Of a stretch of DNA of 64,000 nt, positions 1-10,729 are shown one piece after another. This DNA comes from Stichopus chloronotus (lineage: Eukaryota; Echinodermata; Holothuroidea; Aspidochirotida; Stichopodidae), in NCBI GenBank assembly GCA_021234535.1, contig CM037833.1, positions 24,583,918 through 24,647,917 of the forward strand, read 5' to 3'. The position numbers and the translations under genes are program-made. The notes below the pieces were generated by a model that saw only the letters and a list, made by a program, of their open reading frames with translations, was not told the origin of the DNA and made no database searches. Within the stretch, counting starts at the first letter, position 1. Each line of letters opens with the position of its first letter.

Positions 1-1506
1 GTTAAACATAATTTCAAATATACCACTACGTACCTTTTAGAGACTTCGGAGCACTTTTAGCTATACGTTACTTGTAACTATACGGGCATAAAAACAAAAC
101 AAAGAAAACATGAATGAGAAGGGCTTGTTGAATGAAACTATATTTGCAATATAAACATAAATTACGCATTCACTAATTAGCCAGAGAAAAGGTGAATGAT
201 TTTTGCACGTATATAGATTAACTGGTGAGTTGGTGAAAGAGCTGAGCAGGTTGTGTGGCGAGCCTGCACCTGGCTTTCATTGTCCAGTAGGTTGGCGAGT
301 TCGAGCAGTTTTGATAGCTAGGTTGTCTCTAAGTTCTCGTAAGTTGTAAAGTGATCATGGTTTAATTATATTGGCAATTGAAAGAACAATAAACAGACTA
401 AAAGCTGGTTGAGAGTCCGGTGCCAGAAACAAGATAGGGGTACAGAATATGTTCACTGTAACTAATTATAACCAAGTTAACGTTTCCACGTGAACTTATA
501 GAAGAGGGTCATCCGAGCTGACAGGGGAGGGAGGGGGGATAAACCAGAACATGACGAGACAGTACAGATAAATGAAACCGTACTTTATTGTGCACGAACG
601 ATAAGAGCAGAACATAAGGGCAGTGTCTAAAAATGCTGTAACAAAAGAACCGGAACTAAAGATACCAGCCTTGTTGAGTTGAATGGGTAGAAGAAAAATT
701 AATCGTGTAGTACGTCAAGTGCAACAGACACAAACACACACAAAGGTTAAGAAATCAACAATTTATGAACACTTTTAACACAGCACACTCCTCGGGTCGA
801 AAATAAGATACCAACCATATAATACACTCATCTTTTCAATAACTCCATTAACTCAGAGGCCAAAGTACTACAAGAAGTTTGCGAAGATTTAAAATTTATG
901 TGAGTATAATGATGGTCTCACGAGCAAGATCAATCCAACGTTTTTAAAAATAGGAATTTCCCGTTACATCTAAAGCTTCAATCTTTGTCTGCCAGCGAAT
1001 GTGAACCAGAAAAAGAAGTTTTGTTCCACGTGGAATTTACGGAATAAAAGAACTATAAACGTGGGTGATAAGTCGTTTCAAAAAATGTCATGAAGATTAA
1101 ATGGTAAATGTAACAGTTGCTCCCATCACGGGGATGGCATTTAATTTCACTTTCAAATAAAATTTGATTCTCGTATTTCGCAAGTAAAATACTCGTGCAG
1201 CCAGGATGGCACATTTGAGTATATTGGAAGCTTCCTAACAGTCACCAATTTCATATATCTAGTTTAGTTCGATTTTCTTTTTAGTTGTTAAGTTTTTTTT
1301 TTTAGATGCTAGGCAGTATGCCGCTTTAAGACAAATTCTTAACCAGTATAACACTTGTCATATTGTAAAATAAACTTGAAGCTTTCAAAAGCAGTCTTCC
1401 ATAATTGGTATGGTGAAATGAAACTTAATTGAGAACTTCAAATGAAAATGTTAATTAAACGCAAGATAGGTGTATGGTCAAATTTTGCTCCTCCAAAAAT
1501 AGAAAT
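1..1506. other. Non-coding AT-rich flank, no gene seen
   Basis: No open frame of useful length and no recognisable exon was found. The stretch is A/T-rich with short homopolymers. It lies downstream of the minus-strand TRIM-type gene and ends at a MITE copy. Confidence 0.5.
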
Positions 1507-1884
1507 TTAAAGGGGCTCATTGAGTTTGTATCAATAAGACTATGTGGATTTTAAAAGGTTCCACCACCTGGCAATGCTTATAATTAGCATGATTAGTCAA
1601 GTTTCACATTATCCAGTTATGAAAACTGTCAAAACTTTTAAACATTCTATCCTGACTTGTACCGGTTGCGTGTATGTGAATTTGTATTAATGTGAAAAGT
1701 ATCTGGTCACAAACTTCTAAAAAAGCAAATTGAATAGCCAATTACTAACTCATTAATGTTCTTTTCCACATGAAACTTGGGGATCGTCTAAGCTTGACCA
1801 TTTGACCAACCGTAAGTAAAAGAAATTTGACAGGTTTTGGAAAATTAAGTGAATTTCATAAAGCAACTCTCTAAGCCTCTCTAA
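1507..1884 (-). mobile_element. MITE family copy A (terminal inverted repeats)
   Basis: The left end reads TTAAAGGGGCTCATTGAG. The reverse complement of the right end reads TTAGAGAGGCTTAGAGAG and continues TTGCTTTATGAAATTC. The same two ends, in the opposite orientation, bound copies at 18802-19161 and 26512-26906. Internal blocks are shared too, for example a segment resembling GTGACCAGACACTTGTC and one with TTTGACAGTGTT. There is no coding capacity, so this is a non-autonomous DNA element of about 380 bp. The superfamily was not assigned. Confidence 0.75.
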
Positions 1885-1903
1885 GTTACTAGCCACGGTA
1901 ACA

Positions 1904-1909
1904 TTTAAT
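1904..1909 (-). promoter_or_regulatory. Possible polyadenylation signal (ATTAAA)
   Basis: ATTAAA on the minus strand lies about 130 bases past the stop codon of the TRIM-type gene, a plausible distance for its 3' end. It is a common hexamer in A/T-rich DNA, so support is weak without transcript ends. Confidence 0.3.
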
Positions 1910-2039
1910 AACATAAGTTACTTTTAGTTCTGCCAACTAAAATAAAAATGATTTCTTCCTTCCGAACGTTGTTGTTGTTAGCTTCTTTACATAGAAGCAT
2001 CATCATTCTTGTAATCAGGTTCCATCACTTTTCGATTAC

Positions 2040-4238
2040 TTACTTAACAAGACCAAAACTGTACAATCTACCTGTATCTTCTGTTGCTACTAACAACTTT
2101 TCCCCCTCCCCGGTTTCCAGTGTAGTTATACAACGTGAATTGTTGTCAGCCAGTCTTTTAGTTGCCAGTGGACTGTACCGTTGCCCATATTGTACGATAA
2201 CGCTCCTCCAATCCCCGTTAATATTTGCTGACCATAGAATATACACGGATTCATCGTTATCAGTACATGAACTTATCGGTCCCCAATTTCCCTCATAAAG
2301 ATTTGGCTTTTGCAGTTCATGCACAATCCTGACCTCTCCTTCATCATTGTTGATGACGTAGGCTTTGCGACCATTCCTGTCACATACTAGAAGATGGTCG
2401 TTGTGGACGGTAATGCAACCAATAGACACTATCCCTTCAGGAAGTATTATTGTATGGAGATAATTAAGCTGATAGTCGAAAACGTAGACATGGATGCTGC
2501 TGCTCCCTACGAGAATGTGCTGCTTGACTACATCGGTAGCTACACAATGTAGTGAAGTACCTTGCGGTAATAAATTGACGATGCCAGTAATGTCTTTACT
2601 GTTGTAGTTTCCATCGCGAACGTCGTACAAACCTACTTCAGTTGATCTACATACGGTAGCAACCTTATAAAGGGGAACAAATGAACAATAACGGAAGGGA
2701 ATACCCTTGGCACTTTTCAACTTGTCAAATTTATTCTGTCTCAGTTTTTCACCATTTCGGTTAATGATCGTGACATGAGATTTCGAATGTGACGAATTGC
2801 CGCTGATTAGAATTCGACCGTCCCCTGTCTTGGTCATGTCTGATATATAATAACCTTTGGATTTAATGCCCTCAATTTCAACCATAGATTCTTCATCTTC
2901 AGTAATCGTGGTATTGTTGGCTGTAATGTTGGGCATTCTCACGAGCTTAAGCTCAGACAACGATTCCAGCCCCGGGAGCTCTTTCCTTACATCCTCAATG
3001 AGAGAGTAACTCGCTGTAGTGAAATCAGGAAGAAATTGTGCATCCGTCCAGTCATTTCTGGAAAATAAAATGGTTGAAGTTGAAGTTATAAAGTTTTCAT
3101 ATCGTCTCATGACATGTTTATAATAGTCATCGATTTCTTGAATTAAGGTTTCCTTTTGTTGGCCAAGAGCTTCTAGGGCTGACATCTCGTTTTGTGAATC
3201 TGTTTCTAAGCGTCGGAGGTCTTTGTCGAGATTCCGATCTTTAAAGTCATGTTCCTCTTGGTGTGCTGCGAAAACTTGATCGTAAATCATTTCCTTGTCT
3301 TTAACAATCTGATCATATTTTCTTCTCACATGCTCAAGTTCCTTTTCCATGTCTTGCCTTATCTGACGGATGTCCGTTTCCTTCTCATTTTCAACTTCAT
3401 TTCTTTTGCCCTCCAGGTCAGTGTCATTTTCTTTTTTCCCGTCCGTCAATTTCTTGAGGTATTGCTCATAATTCAGGCGGAGAGTCTTCTTCTCTTCAAA
3501 CAGATTGACTTTTAAAAGCTGAAGGACATTTTCTACCTTTTGCGGAAACTCAAATATTCTTTCTTTGTGATTTTCCAGCTCAGTCATCTTATCTAGCAAG
3601 TTTTCCCTTTCAGACTTTGCTAGTTTTGTCACTTCATGAAGCAAGTGGTCTTTGTGCTTCCCAAAAGTACAAGCCACACAGATAGGTAAATTGCCACATG
3701 ACCCGCAACACAATTGAGCAAGGTTCCTTGGGTGATCGTTGCACCTCGGGTCTTCGGTCAGAGACTCAAGCTTGTCCAACGTTAAATTCTTTGTTTCGAT
3801 ATGTTTTAAATCAAGGGTGTGTTGCTGATGATCACTTACCATCTTGTTAGTGAGGTGGAATTGAAAACAATCTGCGCACAGAAAGTCATTACACTTAAAA
3901 CAGTAGGCCGTTACCTTTAGTTTGTTGGAGCAACCAACACAATCTCTAATTTCTTCATTTTCGAACGATTTGTGTAACTTAATGAACTGAAGCATACTTT
4001 TCATATAGAAATCGGTTTTGAGCCCATTCACCCCTCCATCCGGTACCTCACATTTATTTTTGCAAAGAGGACATTCAATCTCAACCAAGGGTACTTGGGA
4101 TTTCAGCATATCTTCAAGGCATTCCCGACAGAATCGATGTAGGCACGGCAGCTGCTTTGGCTCTGTAAATTCATCTAAACAAATAGAACATTGAAAGAAC
4201 TTCTCTTCCATGTCCTTCAGTGGAGTCGATGAAGCCAT
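2040..4238 (-). CDS. TRIM-type RING/B-box E3 ubiquitin ligase, 732 aa
   Basis: Probable E3 ubiquitin-protein ligase of the tripartite-motif family, expected in the cytosol. A C3HC4 RING finger spans residues 17-59 (CSIC, then CLHRFC, then CPLC). Two B-box zinc fingers follow at about 100-140 and 166-201. A long charged coiled coil, rich in Lys/Glu/Asp, runs from about 205 to 420. The C-terminal 250 residues look like a beta-propeller/NHL-type sensor domain (repeats of the type ..ILISGNSS.., ..HILVGSSSIHVYVFD.., ..HLLVCDRNGRKAYVIN..). This is the arrangement of TRIM2/3/56-like proteins, which are often expanded as single-exon genes in echinoderms. I chose the ATG at 4238 (MASSTPLKDMEEK) because the RING starts 16 residues later; an in-frame ATG 69 bases upstream would only add a weak hydrophobic leader. 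The frame is unbroken. No substrate or exact orthologue is claimed. Confidence 0.88.
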   Translation of the reverse strand: MASSTPLKDMEEKFFQCSICLDEFTEPKQLPCLHRFCRECLEDMLKSQVPLVEIECPLCKNKCEVPDGGVNGLKTDFYMKSMLQFIKLHKSFENEEIRDCVGCSNKLKVTAYCFKCNDFLCADCFQFHLTNKMVSDHQQHTLDLKHIETKNLTLDKLESLTEDPRCNDHPRNLAQLCCGSCGNLPICVACTFGKHKDHLLHEVTKLAKSERENLLDKMTELENHKERIFEFPQKVENVLQLLKVNLFEEKKTLRLNYEQYLKKLTDGKKENDTDLEGKRNEVENEKETDIRQIRQDMEKELEHVRRKYDQIVKDKEMIYDQVFAAHQEEHDFKDRNLDKDLRRLETDSQNEMSALEALGQQKETLIQEIDDYYKHVMRRYENFITSTSTILFSRNDWTDAQFLPDFTTASYSLIEDVRKELPGLESLSELKLVRMPNITANNTTITEDEESMVEIEGIKSKGYYISDMTKTGDGRILISGNSSHSKSHVTIINRNGEKLRQNKFDKLKSAKGIPFRYCSFVPLYKVATVCRSTEVGLYDVRDGNYNSKDITGIVNLLPQGTSLHCVATDVVKQHILVGSSSIHVYVFDYQLNYLHTIILPEGIVSIGCITVHNDHLLVCDRNGRKAYVINNDEGEVRIVHELQKPNLYEGNWGPISSCTDNDESVYILWSANINGDWRSVIVQYGQRYSPLATKRLADNNSRCITTLETGEGEKLLVATEDTGRLYSFGLVK

Positions 4239-4599
4239 GTCGGTATAGCTGCAATAGACGACAAAGATACACAAACTCAAACGCTTTGCTTGAGAAATTT
4301 GTGTCAAACATACGCAAAACTCCCTTTAAATATTCGGATCAAAAGCGTGCCGTGGATGCGTTTCCCCAAACCTCCAACGGAACAAAAGTGCCATTAATAT
4401 TACATAGTAGACATCCTTCTGTAGCTCTTACTTCATGATTTATTGTAGATACTCGTACAGCATACCATGTATTGATAGTATTATTTTTATGGGAGTCCAT
4501 GCCGTTAAAGATACCTTCCAACAATGCCAGAATCACTTTACCCCCCCCCAAAAAAAATGGATCCACCCCTGCTTTAAACATCTAGCTTTGTAGACATTT

Positions 4600-6120
4600 T
4601 CTTTCTTTCTTTCTTTCATTTTTTTTTTTTTTGTGATTGTGATACGTAGGAGCCCATAGATTTGCTTACACATCTGCGGGAGTTACAGACAGGCTGTGGG
4701 AGGGACTGTATAGAAGTGATCGAGTGGCAGAATTGAAACTGTCTGGAGCGATGAATGACTCTCTTTAACATATAAGTAACACGACGACCGTCTTTCGCTT
4801 GTAGATGACTAATATATTAATACTTATATGCGATAAATTTATGACAAGCGACATGCTGATTCTTGGTCGACATGAACAGATAACACATGGAACGCATGTC
4901 TTTTTTGTGATAACAACAGCGGACTCAACAATGAAGATGCCCATGTTTCAGAAAAAAAGTAATTTGAGCAATAAAAAAATTTGATTATTATCATGAGATC
5001 AGTACACTTTTATTAGTTTCACCGTAAATTCAACAATCTAATGATACTTATCTGATTGGCAAAAAATTCAAGAATCGTGCAAAAAGTTCACTTTTTTACG
5101 TTCCATAATTACTGAATTTTACTCACCCATTTCTTATAAATTGACCTATTTATGCTCTGCACCCAGCACACATATCTACAGCTAATGCAGAAACTGTAAC
5201 AGTATTAACACAGTCACATTCCTTCAGAATTGGTAGCTTAATGGGGAACGGTTAGGAACAACGCTGTTCGTTTCAGTAAAGAGACTGGCGCATTAATCGT
5301 CACAAATTTACACACACACTTCACAACGTAAAATATTCACAAATCATACATGGAACAAAATTTACCACTCACCGTCAGTTTCACTACTCAGGTTGCCAAC
5401 TTAATATCAGTTAATGCGTTCATGATTTGCTGAAACGAAATTCACGCTGTTTTATCTTTGTACCGTTGTGGTTACAGTAACAGTTAAGTAAGGATGTTAG
5501 GGATATCCGAATAAGTCCAACAATGAACTTTGGATTTGTACACAATGATAAGAAAACAGTCCAAAATGAAACTGCAAAGTAATGTCAACTTGACATGTTG
5601 CACATAATGTTTGTTAAACTCTCAAGCATTATTTATGCTAAGCAGAAATATGGTAGGCTCTTCATGTAGAGAGCATATGTTATTTTCGGTGTATATAACA
5701 TGTAAGACCTAAAGCCGCAACAGAGGGACACTCCAGAACAGTTGACTGCAGAGCTTCTCTGTTTATACTGATACTGCAGTGGTGTCTCCAGAATTATGTG
5801 GGAACAGGGGGGAACTTTTTTTTCTCAGAAGTTGACTCAGATGAGAATGGTAGCTTTTTCATGTGTTTGAGCCATTCATTTGCGCTTGCGGTGAAGGAAA
5901 TTACTCATTATTCTTTTGTTACAAACAAGAGTAAAAGTGGATGAAATATACTTCGAAACCTGGGTAGAAATGATGAAAAAGTTAATTCATCACCAACAAA
6001 ATCAGTAGCACCTGAATCTTCTTTACCGGCCAGTGCAGCAGTAAGGTACATTTCCATCTATAATAATAATGAATGGTGTCAACATTTCTCATTTTGAGAC
6101 ATTTTCCAAATAGTTTGATA
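4600..6120. other. Intergenic stretch upstream of the TRIM-type gene
   Basis: A/T-rich with no convincing exon. A C9-A8 junction lies at 4541-4557 and a short CTTT run with a T tract at 4600-4633. The promoter of the TRIM-type gene should lie just above 4238, but no clear core element was recognised. Confidence 0.4.
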
Positions 6121-6166
6121 ATAAAAAAAAAATTTCATAATGGAACTATCAAGGATCTGCATTTCC

Positions 6167-6400
6167 CCTTTTACCTTTAACATATATGTTAATGACATTC
6201 GTGTTGTATCTTAGAAGTGTTCCATAATCGTTTTCGCTGATGATACCAAAATTTACGTGGTAATATAGGTGCACTGAAAGACACAATTTGTAATGAACTT
6301 TAAAAATGCTTTAGTTCGTTTTCACTCAACTAACTTCCCTTTCATGTAGATAAGAACAATTAGTTTGTTCTCAGAAAAGGGTTTGAGTAACAATGTGACA
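6167..6400 (+). mobile_element. LINE reverse transcriptase fossil (FADD box)
   Basis: In one plus-strand frame the sequence reads PFTFNIYVNDI, an in-frame stop, then KCSIIVFADDTKIYVV. This is the classic palm region of CR1/Jockey-type non-LTR reverse transcriptases; the FADD catalytic box is at 6233-6244. The in-frame TAG and further stops show it is dead. No longer frame extends from it, so this is a short old fragment. Confidence 0.7.
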
Positions 6401-8384
6401 TTAAATTTATTATTTCATACAAACGCACTCAGAGGTCGTGTGCCATCCATCTCGAAAAAAAGCTGGTTTCATTCAAAAGTTGCAGAGAGAAATCTTGAAT
6501 GAATATCCGTTAGAATTTGCTTTACATCTATTAAAGTTATTAATATAACTTTTCAAAGTTTGATGCAAATCAAAGACATAACAATCATATGCCATTAATC
6601 CTGCCAACAAGTCGAACTGTACCGTAAATCACGTGAATCACTTGAGAAAACATTGTTCAACACAAAACTTCTATTATTAGTAAATCAAGAGAAATCTCCG
6701 TGCTGAGTTTTAGTCAGCCAATTTTGCCTCAAAATTGACCAATATTGTGCTATATTTTATGATTTAAGAACATTAATTCCATTTTCCACTATAACGTTTC
6801 TGTTTGAACACAGTGCGGTTGCTGGGCTTCTTGATAGGAAAACTCTGGGATCGGCATAATATGTTGAATTCATCACTTTGATTGACAAAGATTAAGGCTT
6901 TTGTTAAAACCTTTTGTGGAAAACTTGATGACAGTTACATAATGGCGATGCGCAACAAATACAATTCCTAATATGTGTAGCAAAATAGCTTTCTTCACAA
7001 ATGCAGGTATGGGAGCACATTTTATTTTCCTTTAATTGTGAGAAACAGTGTGTGTGTTTGTGTGGTTGTGAGACCTATCTCCGTCCCCCTATGAAAGTGG
7101 GAGGAGAGACTTTCACCGTCAATTCCGACGACAAATTTGAGACTTCATAATCTGAGAAACTGTACTGCGCGTTAAATTTTATCAGAATTAAAGTTTTGTA
7201 ATGTTATAATACGGTAACGATTTATGTCCTATTTGAAAATTCATTGAATGCATTTATTTGACATTATATTTTCTCTATTCCGTCGCTTTTCTTCTCCCTC
7301 TTCCTTTTTTTTTTATCTTGTATTTTTCCAGACGCCAATAGAAGGAGCGCGCCCGTTTCGTTATCCTTTTGAATTTTGTCTTGTTTTGCGGAGTTGTTTA
7401 CAATTTGTTGAAAAATACAAACAGGTGTAAACTGTCACTATAGTAAGCAACATGATACCTTGACTCTCTTAGTTAAAATACGAGATGTTCATTTAAACTT
7501 GTTACAATTTCAAAGTATATTTCCCCTTTTTCTGTGACTATCTGCCATTTTATAATGATGAATAGTGTGATTTGGTGACTGCCAGTTTGTTTCTCACAAT
7601 TACTGGTATTATCTTAGAGGTGTTTCTATAACATAATGTAAGCAGGCCGTACTCGTCAATTGCGATGAACACAATAAACCCCAAATATTAATATAAATAT
7701 CTTCATGATCTAATCTTATCTGGTTTTTGCAATATACGTTGAGATTATTAGTTTTTGTATATCAGTCAATTCTTTACAGTTACTGGTAATTGTCCAAATG
7801 TACGCATGCTGTTTACAGGGCGAATCTGACACTATCCTATTTATATTTTTAGTGCAATATATTTTAATATTTTTTTGTTTCATTCAGTGACTTCATTTTC
7901 TATAGTTACTGGTATATGAAAACGGTTTCCACGAAAACAACACGTAATGCTTAACCATCCCCAAACTACCCTTTCATGAAAAAAAACAAAAAAACAAACT
8001 TTATTTGTACCATTTGTAATATATCACTATTTACTTTTAATGCACTAATGGTAGAGAGAAATGAAACCGTACATACTAAATCATATCTAATAACGTTTCC
8101 ATGCATGTTGACAAGTCAACCGTTGTGGACGTTACTGTCTTATATAGGACCTCCCATGCTAATCAAATCATCTTCATTAAACGGAAATGGTTGATCAATG
8201 TAACACAATAATCTGAAGTTGAAGATAACTGAGCACTAAACTGAAAAAAAATCTTAGAACAAAATATTTGTAACTTGTTAACTGAGAGAGTTTCTTTTTC
8301 CCCAGCAAACACATGAATTATATTTACTCCATATATATGTGGTAACGACACTTGTCCCATGTATGTTATATATCCCCATTGAGC

Positions 8385-8650
8385 GTTGCTGTCCCAGACG
8401 ACGGACAACGAGTATTCTTTGGGCACCAGCGCCTGTGGATTAGAAGAGTTGCTGCATCCTGACGTCGGTCAATCCGTACTCTCCAGACGCACGCGCCTGT
8501 GGCAATGAGAGACCGTCACAGACGTAGGACAACGGGTATACATTCTGCCAGAAGACAGTTCCTGTAGATGAGAAGGGTTGCTGTCCCTGACTCCAGACAA
8601 CGGGTATTATGTTTTGTGGCTGATAGAGACCGTCTGACTGCGGCAGTTGT
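8385..8650. repeat. Degenerate minisatellite, about 63-bp unit
   Basis: Four partial units begin at about 8385, 8448, 8511 and 8577. Each has a GTTGCTGTCC- or GACCGTC-type start, a GACAACGGGTAT-like middle and a CGCCTGTGG/CCTGTAGATGAGA-like end. Spacing is 63, 63 and 66 bases, followed by a shorter unit. The tract is more GC-rich than its surroundings. Confidence 0.65.
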
Positions 8651-9359
8651 GCATAATATTATTGCATGTCTTATATTCTAATTGGGATGTACATTGATTG
8701 ATTACAATCACCATGCACGAGAGAGCACATCAATTTTAATACAGAGAAAAACTTACATATCATTTTTGCCTATTGTTTTGCTAATGTGGTGTGTATGCTC
8801 GCACTCAATCTACTTTATCCCCCCCCCCCATTGTCCCGTCTATCCCCATAGGAACCGACGTTGAAATTTTCGTTACACACTTGATTTTTACCACACTTTT
8901 CCCCCGTGTTGTTTCTGTAGTCCAGATGGTGGACAGATGGTAGACACCAGATGGTGGACAACTACAGAGTAATTGCATTTACACTCAGCAACTATGTAAA
9001 CAATATTCAACAATGGACATTTGATTTTGATTAATTGAACAGTCTCATCTTTTATTATTGTTTACTGGTGTCATGTGTAAAATGATCCTACGTTTGTAAC
9101 TTCATTAACAATTTTTTTTTCAATTTATTAAAAACTAAACGACTATATTTACTATGATTGATAAAAAAAATATATTAAGTACTCAATCTCTTTCTAAAAG
9201 AAGGCCGGAGAGATTAGTCTCAAAATTAGATATGACAATGTTTTTTTTTTTTTTTTGTAAGGGGATATCAGCTAGTGTCAACGCTGTTGTTAATGCCATG
9301 TAAGTGGATGGGTTAGGTTAGGTTTGAGTTTAGTATGGTTAGGGTCAATGACCATACAT

Positions 9360-9595
9360 TCGAGGTGCATAGGAGCGGTGACACACTTACAAGGCGTAAG
9401 TGCTGGTAATAACGCCCACCTTAATGTAAAATGCAGTGCCACTTACTATATTGTTTCGTGCTGGATTTGCGATTACATTAGGGTTATATATGGCCCTGTA
9501 GAACGCACTTAACGAACATATAGTGCAGGATGTGGGAACACAGACACACTTTGCAAGGCTGTTTGTGCCAATAACAAACACCACGCTGTAAGCAT
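9360..9595. repeat. Two diverged copies of a ~65-bp unit
   Basis: The segments at about 9365-9432 and 9520-9590 share GACACACTT, CAAGGC, TAATAAC/ATAACA, CACC and TGTAA in the same order, about 155 bases apart. This is an old local duplication. It is not coding. Confidence 0.4.
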
Positions 9596-10227
9596 TGTGG
9601 ACATTTTCAGAGATATTCTGTTCGTTATACGAATGACCTGGCCGTTCTGCTAAAATTAATACCGTACCATTTGAAATTTCATATTATGGGGTCAGTCACC
9701 CTTAGTAAGGGATGCTTGACAGGTTACGTGTTTTTTTAAATAGCCATTCAAATAATTCAGTTTCACAGCAAGATTGGCCTTAAAAAAAAAAAAAAAATCA
9801 CTAAATTGCACTTTTTTACCAGAGGAGTGACACGTTCATAGACCGTGAACATTATGGTATTCTTGGGTAAGTCCTTACAGAGTCATATGATAGTTCCTCA
9901 GATAAACTTCTCAAACTGTTACTGGAAATCCAAATTGTGAAGCAAAAAATGATCATAGATAATGGCAATGATATGGCGATGACAATAACACTGATGATGA
10001 TGGTGGTGATGCCGTTATTAGTACATTAAAATGGGAATCACTTTAACCTCGCTCTTGTTTTGTTCTACTGAGGTTCAACTGTTGCAAATTTTCATAGCCA
10101 TAGGTCAGTTTTTTCATCTCATGCTATGATAATGCACATGGTTAATTAAACATCGTTCTCCTAAAGTAATTCAGGTGTGTCAATCCAATGTCTAGGCTTT
10201 CTTGAGCTGCCTGGCAAGGGGTATTAG

Positions 10228-10300
10228 GTATCATGTCCATAGGTAATACATGTGTAATCGGGCATGAAAGAGGGTCTGTTGAACACTTTAGCACGGTTGT
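10228..10300. repeat. Dispersed repeat unit flanking a (GAT)n locus, copy 1
   Basis: TCCATAGGTAATACATG..TAATCGGGCAT..GGGTCTGTTGAAC recurs at 10652-10725, on the other side of the GAT microsatellite. A weaker relative (TCCATAGACAACACAAATGTG) follows the (ATG)n tract at 29294. Confidence 0.5.
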
Positions 10301-10302
10301 AA

Positions 10303-10361
10303 CGTGGTGGTGGTGGTGATGATGATGGTGATGATGATAACGATGATGATGATGGTGGTGG

Positions 10362-10409
<48 letters not shown>

Positions 10410-10411
10410 GA
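10303..10411. repeat. (GAT/GGT)n microsatellite
   Basis: Runs of GTG then GATGAT trinucleotides, with a few GGT and AAC interruptions. Its reverse complement produces a long spurious poly-histidine frame. Confidence 0.95.
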
Positions 10412-10651
10412 GAAATGACGATGGCGATGATCCAAAAATGTTAATGATGACAATGATGCTAATGATAATAATATCAGTACAAACTCTGATTTGACTTAAT
10501 GTTTACCATCTAGCTAGTGGTGCGATTAACTAGCCACGTGATGAATACCCCCACACTGAAATGCCAGACTAGCTAGTCCATACAACCTCATCATTTATTA
10601 GTTTCTGTGAGGGTAAACTTGCTGAAGAACCCTATCAAATTAGGTCAGATT

Positions 10652-10725
10652 TGTCCATAGGCAAAACATTAGTAATCGGGCATAGAAAGGGTCTGTTGAA
10701 CTTCTTGATACAGTCATAAGGTAAT
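10652..10725. repeat. Dispersed repeat unit flanking a (GAT)n locus, copy 2
   Basis: Second copy of the unit at 10228-10300: TCCATAGGCAAAACATTAGTAATCGGGCAT followed by GGGTCTGTTGAACTT, in the same orientation. Confidence 0.5.
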
Positions 10726-10729
10726 TCTG

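Noticed and set aside
9312..9350. TTAGG-like short repeat resembling telomere sequence
   Set aside because: Only two or three imperfect units, within a non-telomeric context.
10142..10453. Histidine-rich 103-codon frame
   Set aside because: Reverse reading of the GAT microsatellite, with no domain outside the repeat.
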